Assembly (NCBI RefSeq): GCF_030269925.1
Contig: NC_085125.1
Span: 12,958,117 to 13,022,116 of the forward strand
Direction of reading: 5' to 3'
Source: Bombyx mori
Taxonomy: Eukaryota > Arthropoda > Insecta > Lepidoptera > Bombycidae
Length of the DNA stretch: 64,000 bases
Position numbers and translations under genes: made by a program. This document shows, piece after piece, positions 43,601 to 55,600 of this stretch (position 1 is its first letter; every line of letters starts with the position of its first letter). The notes beneath the pieces were generated by a model that saw only the letters and a program-made list of their open reading frames with translations, did not search any database and was not told the origin of the DNA.

Positions 43601-46600
43601 TTCCATCTTTAGCCGCTAGGTGCTGCCAGCAAGTATAAAGGGAGCGCAGCCATCTTTGATCTTCATAGCGTTGTGTACTTTCGTACTGTGAAGTCGCAAG
43701 TCCACAAATATTTATTCGACTTCTTATTAATTGCAAAAAAATATTTATTTTGTGTTTCTATGAGTGTTATTTTGCAATCATTACGAGTATTATTTACCAA
43801 TCCTATCATCGGACGCCATGAATCACGCGTCATCTGTTGGAGGTGATGTTGAGTCAAGCTCCATAATTTCCGAGAGGGAAGATGTCCAGGCGAGACGCGA
43901 TGGAGACGCCTCGCGTTCGAACAGCTCGTCAAGCGAAAAAGAACAAAAGGAGTCTCTGCGTAAGAAACGACGGGATTCAAAGGTAACGGTCGATCTTCGA
44001 ATCGGCTCGTTCTCCCACCAGGTCAGTGACGTTGTAAATCTAATAATGCATCAACTGTGTGTAACAATTGAATGTAACGAAAAATGTTGTAAACAAATTG
44101 ATCTCGTCAATACGGAAATTTTGACAAAAACACAACAGATTTAAACTAATAATCTTTGTAACATAATTACTGAAAACTTTGACAAATCGTCTCCGTCGTA
44201 CAAGTTACCCGTAAAAAGCGTTTTAAATTGTGTACGAAAAAAAGGGCCGTATGTATAGAAATAACACGTCAAAGTTTAATTTCCGTGGTCTCTAACAAAG
44301 TATCCTGTTGCCAACGCACCACTCATTGAGGAATTTTTGTTTGATAATAGTAAATTGAAATCTATTCAGTCCCTCTGAGGGCTACAATCCTATTTGTCAC
44401 GATCTCGTACAAAAGGTAAGCCAAACATTATAAACAATCATAGTCTGTAACATCTGGCACAATCCAGAGGGGGGCAATTGAAGACACCGACGGGAGGCAC
44501 TGAGTGCCACCAAAATTGTAATAATTTGTAAACCATGTATGGTTACCAAATACCGTAAAAAAAAAAAAAAAAAACTTTTTTCTGCGGAAGAAAAGCGACG
44601 GATCAATGCGTCCAATTTTGGATCTTCGAGAGTTGAACAAGGTCGTAAAGATAAAACACCTAACTGTTTTCGGACACCTAGGTACCAAACTTTCTCCACC
44701 CAGGGGACTGGATGATAGAATTGAACATTTCTCAGGAATATTTTTCTAGTATCAGTCGCAAAATTTCGTCGATACTTCTTGAGGATCAGTACCAAGGTAC
44801 CAGTATCAGTACCTCCAGGAAGGAATCTGTACCTTCTTATGAGTTAGTATGAAATAACATGCCTACCCTTCGGTCTGGCTTCAGAGCCACACCTTTTTGC
44901 TTCTATAACATGCGGGTCGCAGAGACCTTGCGTGCAAAGGGAACTCGAGTGCTAGTGTCTACTAGACGACTTCCTTTTTGGTCGACCAAGACAAATCCAA
45001 GTTGAAACTTCAGGCTGCAGAAGCTGTGAAGCTTTTGGATTAACCTTTTTTGCTTCCATAACATGCTGGGTCGCAGAGACCTTGCGTGCAAAAGGAACTC
45101 GAGTGCTAGTCTACCTAGACGACTTCCTTTTGGTCGACCAAAACAAATCCAAGTTGAAACTTCAGGCTGCAGAAGCTGTGAAGGTTTTGGATTATCTGGG
45201 CTGGCATGTCAATTTCCATTATATAGGGTGCTCGGTCGCTCGGTCGCGGAGATATTGCGTGCAAAGTCGAGTGCTAGCTTACCTACACGACTTAATCTTG
45301 TTTCACCAAGACAAATAAACGTTTTTGTTCCCATAGCATGCTCGGTCGCGGAGACCTTGCGTACATAGGGAAGTCAAATGTTAACGTACCTACGCGACTT
45401 TCTCTTGGTCCTTGAAGACAAATACACCTTTTTGCTTCCACAGCATGCTCGGTCGCGGAGGCATCGCGTGCAAAATCGAAGTGCTAGCTTACTTACACGA
45501 CATGATCTTGTTTCACCAAGACAAATAAACGTTTTTGCTCCCATAGCATGCTCGGTCGCGAAGACCTTACGTACATAGGGAAGTCAAATGTTAACCTACC
45601 TACGCGACTTTTTCTTGGTCCATGAAGACAAATACACCTTTTTTGCTTGCATAGCATGCTCGGTCGCGGAAACATTGCGTGCAAAGGGATGTTGAGTGTT
45701 ATCCCACCTACGCAAATCCCACCAGGTCCATCAAAAGAAGTCCAAGTTGAGTCTTCAGGCCACATAAGCTGTAAAGCTCTTGGATTATTTGGGCTGCCAA
45801 GTCAGCCTTACAAAAAATCAATTAGTACACTGGTTCAAGAGATGACATGTCTAGGGATTCGATGGAAAATTGCGAGAAACGAAGTGGCCACTCAACAACA
45901 TCCTAGCTCAAACTCTGACGGAATTACATCAATCTATGCTAACTTGCAAATTTTCTTGCAAAGTTTCAAGAAAAGGGGTAAAAAACAGGCCATCCTGCAT
46001 GTGTTAACAATTAAATGCAGTGCTGACGCGAAGCCACATGATAGACATTGCCGATACACAAAACCAACCATTTCCTGGCAACGGAAGCTTCGGACATGTG
46101 TAGGGGTTACAAATGCAGTGCTGACGCGGAGCCACATGTCAAACATTGCCGAGACCCAAAACCAACCATTTCCTGGCAACGGAAGCTTCGGACATGGGTA
46201 GGGGTTACAATTAGACAAAATATTAACGTCCTGTCTATGGTCAGCTCAACAACAGAAACGGCTCACCCACAAAAGAGCTATTTGCAATGGTAGTGACAAT
46301 CAAAATGAATCTGAAAGTATTTCACTAACGTTGACCTTTCAATTTTTAAACCTAAGCGATAAGTTCAAGATAACTGTCAGCTTATCTCTCGGGGAGATAC
46401 AACATCATAGCCGACAGGCTATCACGAGGAAATCAACCTGCGAAATGGCACTTTTTACCACAAGTGACCACAAAAGTTTTTCGAAAGTGGGGTCATCCGG
46501 ATATAAACCCATTCGCCGACCAAGATTGGATACCTTCAGCAGACCGTAGAGGATGCAACTAGCATGGAGAATTCCTCCTCTCAACCTTCTCCCCAAAGTA

Positions 46601-49600
46601 CTGACTCACTTCAACAGTGTCTAGGGAACCTACCTGGTAGTGTTCCCAGACTGAGCGAAAGCATTTGGGTTTCCAAGCCCTCAGATCCCGAACGCTAGAT
46701 AACTCGCACGAAATCCAAAACCTGCCTCCTCCACAGGTTAAACATTAACCCTGAAAGCTTAGAAAGGGGGGGGGGGGAGGTTGTACAAATAATGACTGGT
46801 CTAAACAGGAGATTTGTTGAAAATTAGCTGGTGTCAATCCACTTTGTCAGCATACTTACCAGCAACTAGAAGATGGTGCATATGGTGCTACAGTTTTAAA
46901 ATTGATCCTAAGTCTGCAGATGTTGCCAAATTCTTTCTTCTTTTACAAAAAAAAAAAAAAAAAATTTGCCTATAAAACAATCCTTCTGCATCATAAAGCA
47001 GCGCTGTCAACTTTCTGTGGGCGAAATACATGTAGGACAGCAAACATTCTCAAGCTCTCTAATAAAAATTGCTATTTTAAAAAAGCCATCGGAATAGCTA
47101 AACAAAATTCAACTACTTATTACAATTTTACTAAGTGTAGTCCCATTCACATGAGATCCGAGAATAGTTCTAAACTGGTTTTCTTCAAACCCAGCCACCA
47201 CATCACGCTTCAATGTAGCTTGAAGGACACCAACAACCATGTTGCTGGCTACGGGACGCAGAGTTAATGACCTTACTTTGCTCAACATTTCTAAAGACAG
47301 TTTCTTTGATAACAGAGAAAAACATCTTTCTGATACCAGTCTTTGGGTCTAAAATTGAAATCCATTTTCGTCAATAATCTGCATAAGTGCTTTCTAAACA
47401 TGAAACTAAAGACATGCCCGGTAAGATTCGTAAGGACTTTTTTCTATGTGTGTTGTCACAAAAGCGGCATCCCGTACTGTAATTGGAAACTGGTCTTCGT
47501 TCAACCTTACGAGGTAATGGCATCAACGCATCTCTAAGAAGTGGTAGATCAGCAGTAGCCTCTGAGATGGATTGATAATGAACCAATGGACGAAATACTT
47601 TCTAGAGGCAATTGCAAATCATCCAAACGTTTACAATAATTATTGCCGAATAATAGAGCTTCGTAAAGATCCTCACGATTCTTTTTTTCAACACATTTAC
47701 TTCTACATGATGTGTATACATCATTTATACAATTTATACATTTTCTTGTATATACAAGATAAAATGTTTATTACAAACTTATAAATATTTTTTAATTATT
47801 GAATTAACGTGGAAGTTAACAACTGTTTTTTCGATTTAATAATTATATAAATTATGAACATTATCATTGCGCTTCATAATTTTATTATGGCTTTACCTAT
47901 TTCATCATAGCGTTGTGCTTAATAATTTCACCAGCAGATAACAAACACGTCTTCATAATACAATGCTGTATGTTTTCCAAAGGCACATCAATATTACGGT
48001 TTTACATAACAATAAAACCGATATTATGTGCCGAGAAGGAAAACATACAGCATTGCAGGAAGTTCTTCCTGGTGAAGACTATGAAGATCAAAGATGGCTG
48101 CGCTCCCTTTATACTTGCTGGCAGCACCTAGCGGCTAAAGATGGAACTAAATTGACGGTCTATGGTTGGACATAGACAAGGAATCTAAGCTAAGTACACA
48201 CTGCTTCTTCATAATACAATGCTGTATGTTTTCCTTCTCGGCACATAATATCGGTTTTATTGTTATGTAAAACCGTAATATTAAATCAATAAGAAAACAT
48301 TACACACACTACCATGTATTTAACACACACACATTTGTTTTTTGTTAAAGTCTGTGATCAAATTGAGAATAGATTAATATTTTTTATCGTTAATGTTATT
48401 TGTCTACAGTGTAGTCTTGGCGAAATCTGTCATTATTTATAGAAATATAAGAAATCTTTGAAAATAGGACCATGATAATGCTTAAACTTATAATTTTAAT
48501 TAATTATAGTCGAATTTCGACTACTGAGCGTCCACTACTTACTCTAAAATATCTATCCTATCTCTAGTTTTATCCCTATTGAATATAGAATACTTACTAA
48601 TTTAAAAACGTTGCGTTTGGTTAAGTGAGGACACTTGAAAGCGTTTTCTCATAAAAATTTAACAATAAATAGATAGAAAATTCAGTGAATAAAAATACAA
48701 TAATGGTCCGTGCCACATAAAAATATTAGTCATTCTTATAACAAGTCGGTACAAATAACATAACCTATACAGTATTATAGACAGAATTATAGTCGAATTT
48801 CGACTACTGCGGGACCACTTGTAAGCATAATTCATTTTATTTCATTACTAATCTATAGTAAACTTAATTATCATTATCATCTCAGCCTGTCCATTGCTAA
48901 ACATAGGCCTCTCTGATTAATGTCCAGTCCTTTTATTAGTTATACTTAATTATCATCATCATCATCTCAGCCTGTCCATTGTCCACTGCTGACTGTAGGC
49001 CTTTCCAGTCTGCCCATTCAGTGCCTAACTTAATTAAACAAAAACATAATTCCAGGTACGGGATATCGGCTGTCGTTCACGACGATCGGGCTGCCCAACG
49101 AGGCGGCCATCACCGCGGCCGTCGCGTCGCTGGTCCCCGAAGTGACCCTCAAGGAGAAGTCGCTGAACACGCTCGCGTACAGTCTGCCGGCCGCGCACGC
49201 CCACAGGTTCCCGGACCTCTTCCTGGCGTTAGAGTCGAACCGATCTAAATTGGGCATCGACTCCATCGGCGTGGGCATCTCTACGCTGGAGGAAGTATTC
49301 CTGAAGTGAGTTCTTAGATTTGATAGGAAAAAAAAAAAGTATATGTGTGTGCACGTCACACACGGTAGAAGTGAAATTTATAAATAAGACTAGCTGACCC
49401 GGCAGACTTCGTAGTGCCTCAATCGATAAATAAAAGACCCAAACTTTTGTATAAAATAAACTTAAAACAAACAAAAGCAATCCGTCCGACGGGGGGACAC
49501 ATCAAAGGAAAAACAAAATTGTTATTTTTATTTAATTCCGTGCATTTTCATTCATTTATCTACCTTTTAAACCTTCTCTGGACTTCCACAAATAATTCAA

Positions 49601-52600
49601 GAATAAAATTAGCCAAATCGGTCCAGCCGTTCTCGAGTTTTAGCGAGACTAACGAACAGCAATTCATTTTTATATATATCGATATACTGTCTGTCCCACT
49701 ACACAGGAGCATACATATGGACAATGTTTATTAGTCAATAGTGGGTATGCTACGAAGAGTCGCACAAAGAGGAGACAGAGAACGTCTAATGTGTTCTATC
49801 TCATTCTCTCGCCGGCTGAATCCTATACATTTATGTGTTTATGTCTCTATGGACTTATTTTTTCGTTTCATCTAGTTTGAAATCACAACGATTCTAAAGA
49901 AGTTTCACTTCAAAAAATTGAATTCTGCTTTTAAAAATCTTCTAATCTATTTGATAACTAAGTTTCATATATGGATTAAAACACTTAATTAATAAGCATT
50001 ATTTAATATGAGCGCACACTTAACCGAATACATAAGAAAAAGACAAGAAGGAAGTTGAGTAAAGAGCGAGATAGCTACATTTTATTATAGAATGACAGGT
50101 GTTGAATGCGTTTAGGAATTGGTTGGAATGAAAAAATAAAATATGCACTCACAATTTACTGAAACACACACAAAGTATCAATAACCAGTTGGTTCAGACC
50201 TGTACCATCGATCTTAAGTTTAAAATATATTTATTTTCTCATAAGAATATATCGAGGGGTGAAAGGCTATTTGATTTAGGCAACATTTTTCCAAATATAA
50301 AGAAGAGCCATTTAAAGTTTAAAATATGAAAAAAATATCGCTACAAAAAAACTAGTTCAGCTATTTGGATACAGTAAACTTATGTTTTTTTTTTTTGTTT
50401 TCTAAGATCCTTGGATGAGTTCATAGTCCACCTGATGTTAATTGATTACCGGCTTGTGAAATTTTGATTGATCTTGTTTCAGACTTTGCAGCGATGTCGA
50501 CACGATCTTCGCCGACGCCAATGGTGACACCAGCGAAACTGCGGACCGTTCGTATCTTTATCCACTATAATATTATACATCTGAAATGGTACCGGTCACC
50601 GTCCTCGTCGAACCCGTCGCTTGCGACGAAGGGCTCGGAGAGTAAATTAACCCTCAGACACAGCCCACTGAGTTTCTCGTCGGATCTTCTCAGTGGGTCG
50701 CGTTTTCGATCCGGTGGTAGATTCTGCGAAGCACTGCTCTTGCTAGGGCCAGTGTTAGCAACACTCCGGTTTGAGCCCCGTGAGCTCACCTACACATCAA
50801 GGAGAAGCTGAAATAGCCTCTCAAGGCTATCAGCATAGGCAGGGAAAAAAAAATCCTCGTTTTGTTCCCAGACTACCAGGAGCCGCAGAGTAAGAGGCTG
50901 ACCGGCTTCCCCCTGTACCTCAGACAATTCAATGTCCTAATGAAAAGGCAGTTCAACTACATAATGTCCAAGAAACTCTCATTTTTCTTATTGGTGAGTG
51001 CTTTTTAATAGACCACGTCAATGTCACCCTGACGTTCGACTCGGTCGCATCGGTTCCAACCGTCAACACCGGCCCACACTAGGCGAATGCATGATCCACT
51101 TGTATTTAAACTTCCATAAATATCACAAAGTAAATGCCGGCACTAGGAGTGGGTAATATCGGTTTTGCCGCGTATCGAATCGTATCTATATATCGAGGAT
51201 CAATATCGGATATTGAATCTATATATTGATGGATGCTAGTAGATTTTCTCGATTCATGATATTTGAGATTTGAAACGATACGCTGATATAATATCGTAGT
51301 AGATATAGATTTAAGTCAACGTTATACGGTTGGTTTTCTGATATCAATTTATAATATGATCTTAAAGTAATAAAAAGAACATGAAAATAAAAATATCAAA
51401 AAAACTTTCCTTCATGCTTTTACCAGGCTTAGGACTGGCTACATTATTTTCAGTTTTTAGTATTTTGTGTCTTAATTTAAAATTACAAAATATACCAAAA
51501 GAGTGTAGATTTCAAAAGTTTAATACAAACACAAGAAATAAACTCAATTATTTGGATTCAACTAAAAATAGAAAAATGTGTACTTTAAAAATCAAACACA
51601 AAAAACTTTTAAGTATTTATAAACACTTGTCCAAAAATTTTGAAACTTGGCGAAAGTTGAAACTTCTTTCCTTAATTGTATCCTGCTGATACGCTAAGAA
51701 TAATCTACAGACATATGGACTTAAATATAAGGTTTACAATTGTATGGATAATGCCTGTTTCTGTTTCATTCATCACATGATATCCCTATCGTGCGCTCAC
51801 TCACTCTGGCCGATTCGATACGAACCAAACGAATATTGCTGATATTAACGAATCGGTACGATATGCCGATGCGCATCACATCGAGCGATATCGTGTATCG
51901 GCTGATATCGAAATATAGATTTCGATTCACGAATCGGTACGATATGGCGATGCGCATCACATCGAGCAATATCGTGTATCGGCTGATATCGATATATAGA
52001 TTTCGTGCGGGGCGATATCGGATTCAACGATATTGCTGCGATATATAGATATTGAATCTATATACGATTTATATCACCCACTCCTAGCCGGCACCCACCT
52101 TGAGACTAACGATTGTATATCGGCTGTCACACTTTCAAACGAGAACGCACTACTGCGACAGAACTAGGTAAATGGCGGCTTGTAACTGTGCGGGCTCACT
52201 GTACGCACTACCATAAAAATACGCAATAATATGTAAAGACGCAAAGGGGATTGCCCACTCTCCATAGTGTGCTAGGCCCAAGATGGACATCAAATATTAC
52301 TATAAAAATGTACTGATTCAAATTCTTAAATGTATTGGATATCTAAAAAATATATTGAAATTGACGCCACTATTATAAAAAATATAATAAAAATAAAAAC
52401 TCGTTTTGAGGTTAATTTTCTATATAAATAAGCGTCGGATTGTGAGATACTTCAAGAACTTTTCTTTTCTTAATGTTTAAGATGTTCCTAATGTATTTTT
52501 ATCCCATAGGGTATAAAAACACACTTAATTCTTTAAATATCTATATTTTCTTCATCTTCATACACAATTAGTATCATCTAAAAATAGCAAAGGAGAGCAT

Positions 52601-55600
52601 ATACACGGTTTTAAATCTCGGTCAGGGTAAAACCACAATTCACACAATGTTTTTTAGTCGTAGTATGAAACGTTATTGATAAAAGTAAAATAAATCGAAG
52701 AAAAATCAAAACACATCCATTTTGTACGCAAGCACAACACCACAAGCACAAGCAGCAAGCGAAGTATCAGTCAGTCAGATTAAATTCAGTGTTGTCAGTA
52801 TAAAGAAAAATAATTACATGAAATTCATATATCGATTATTTTTTTAAATAACCGATAATTGATTTATATCTTAATCTTTTTTTAACGAGTACACATTATT
52901 TTTTATGTTTTTGTTTTAGTTGTACATATTTAAATAACAATACTAGTAAAGTTTTTTTTATTGCTTAGATGGGTGGGCGAGCTCACAGCCACCCTGGTGT
53001 TGCTAAGTGGTTACTCGAGCCCACATACATCTACAACGTAAATGCGCCACCCACCTTGAGATATAAGTTCTAAGGTCTCAAGTATAGTTACAAGTTAAAG
53101 TCCAATGGGTACGTCTTCGATGTTATTTTATGTGCATAAAATCCATTAAAATCGTTTGATTAATGATAATACTTAAAATGATTTATTTATATGTTTTATT
53201 TATATACTCAAAATATTTACTTCATACGTAAAAGGATTTGAAGCTGGCAATATTTTTCCCGCAAAAATAAAAATCCTTGTTTTTTCAATAGAGTTACTTT
53301 TTTTAAACTACTTATTGTAAACTATAGTGGCGCTTATTTGCAAGAAAGTAAATGCATATTTATTTATGACAAAATTAATGCACTAAGTATTTTTTCTATA
53401 ATCTATTGTCCGCTTTGGGCCTAAAATGGGCCATCCCCTTTATTTATTTATTAAGTTGCACCAACAAAGTGATCATCAATACAAAACATTGACCAATTGG
53501 CAAAAGTTCATGGCAGATGTCACCTCAATTATAGGTGCAATCGACAGTGCACAACAACAAAAATAAAAAAAATTATATAACTAAGATTTGATTACATTTG
53601 ATTGACTGCTTAAGATCAATTTATATTTAATTGGGAAATGATCCGCGATAGATTTTTCCTGTAAGTTGTGAGACAATAAAAAAAATTATCTATTTCACTT
53701 AAAACTAGTGCAGCGTAATACGTATTTTCCTAAAAAATTGATACTCGCCCGCGGGATTCGAACACCGACACCGTCGAATACGAGCACTCCGGGCGGCTTA
53801 TCTTTTAGGCCACTATTTCAGGTCAATATCTCGATTCTATTATATAACTACTATTCTACTATTCAAACGCAATCGACTCTCGACCACGTGTCTCAAGTCG
53901 CCACGTCCAATTTCACTCGTGACAATCAGTCGCTTCTAGACCTGTGATATATCACGTTCAATTTCAGCAAGTCCTGATACCTATGCTAGTGATCGGCCTG
54001 GTCACGGAGTCCGTGAACCACGACTACGGGTCCGCGCGGGCCGACGTCAGCGCGCCCATGACCCTCGACCTGTACAAGGACATCGACGGCCTCAAAGCTT
54101 TGTACAACGTGAACCAAGAGGGAGTCAACTTCAAAGCGATCACTAACGCCTACCCGCACGTCAAGTTTGAGGAAAATACAGACATCGTCAATAGTAAGTG
54201 ACTTTGATGTAGACATACAAGTATTACTAATTTATTTGGTTTATTGCTTAGACGGGTGCATGAGCTCACGTGCTACCTGATGTTAAGTGGTTACCGGAGC
54301 TCATAGCTACAACTTAAATGCCACCCACATTGAAATATAAGTTCTAAGGTCTCAGTATAGTTAAACCAAAACGCATTACTGCTTCACGGCAGAAATAGGC
54401 AGGGTGGTGGTACCTACCCGTGCGGACTCACCAGAGGTCCTACCAACAGTAAAAAAATTACTATTGGTGGTAGAACACGTGAGGACGGATGCCCATACAC
54501 ATCATCATCAATATCTTTAATAAACCCTTTTTTATTGCCCTTGTAGGCAGACGAGCATACGGCCCACCTGATGGTGAGTGGTTACCGTCGCCCATGAACT
54601 TCAGCAATGCCAGGGGCAGAGCCAAGCCGCTGCCTTCCGTTAAGCAAATGACTCGTGCTCAATTTTCGCGATAAAAGAATCACATCGGCTCCTTGACCCC
54701 GACTAGACTTCGAACTTGTTTGTCAAGCTAGGCATGTTGGCATACGCGTTGAGAATCGATAACAGTGAAAAACTTTAATGAAACACAACTTTTTTCTTCT
54801 TTATTTCTAGCAACACTGGGCTACGCCAAGGGTGATCCAATGAAGTACATTAAATACGTTCTGGGTGTTGAACTTAATTCCACACATGCAAAGGTATTTA
54901 ATATTTTTTTTTTTTTTAGTGTGACAATCGTCTTCCTTCTGACCTTCATAGCTAATATTGCCAGAATTTAATTTGAAAATTAAACTATGTAAGATTATGT
55001 GATATATTTTGTGATTTGATTTCTGTTGACTGTTGAAGGACCACAGTCGAGTAAATTTTAATTGAACCGAGTTAATGGATAATTACCCAGAGTTCAGTGC
55101 TTTTTTTTAATGATACTTTGTACCAGCACACATATTCACTCCATCGAATATTAAAGAATAATAAATGCTAATTTGTAAAAATTAAAAATAAGAAGTTCAA
55201 ATTCCTTCAAGTTCAAGTTCAAGGAAGTTCAAGTTCCAAATGCTTTATAATATCTTACCACGTCTTTATAAGTAGGCACAGGAGTACACACAGTTAGTCA
55301 TTCATGCTGGCTCGAAGGGTGGGACAGCATTATGCACAGCGGACATTTTCGTGTCGGTCTTTTAGGAAGGCAGTAAAAGTACTGCCTGCCAGTAATCACG
55401 TCCGCCCTCGCTCCATTTCTTTCTTTTGTTTCTTTTCGAGTCTTTGTCTCTGTCTTAGTATATGTCTAGTCGTTGTTGGTCTTATTTCTTGTAAAAAAAA
55501 GTCGAACGCCACGACCTCGGTATTAGCAGATGGACCGTCGTTGTAGGTCTTATGCCCTGTCAAAGAGATCGCACGCCACGACACTGGTATTAGCAGGTGG

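Larger units (their letters stand above)
43499..48282 (+). mobile_element. DIRS-type tyrosine-recombinase retrotransposon
   Basis: 4,784 bases with inverted terminal repeats (43513-43668 and 48079-48234, 156 of 156 identical) and an internal complementary region at about 47949-48057. The latter is the reverse complement of the left end (43 bases) joined to the right end (about 66 bases); the join shares the three bases ATT with both element ends. This is the DIRS-1 layout, taken to allow end completion through a circular intermediate. Inside, in order: short ORF1 remnant, RT with [24 protein letters not shown] and YLDD, RNase H tail, and a tyrosine recombinase remnant with the [11 protein letters not shown] stretch. 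Frames are broken throughout. No target duplication, as expected for DIRS. Inserted in a MITE-like repeat within ABCA intron 14. Confidence 0.85.

Noticed and set aside
43499..48282. A DNA transposon with long terminal inverted repeats
   Set aside because: No TSD, RT and recombinase remnants inside, and an internal region complementary to both ends, which DNA transposons lack.
51381..51689. 102-codon frame inside the hAT-like MITE
   Set aside because: No transposase motif; Lys/Leu/Asn composition reflects AT-rich DNA.
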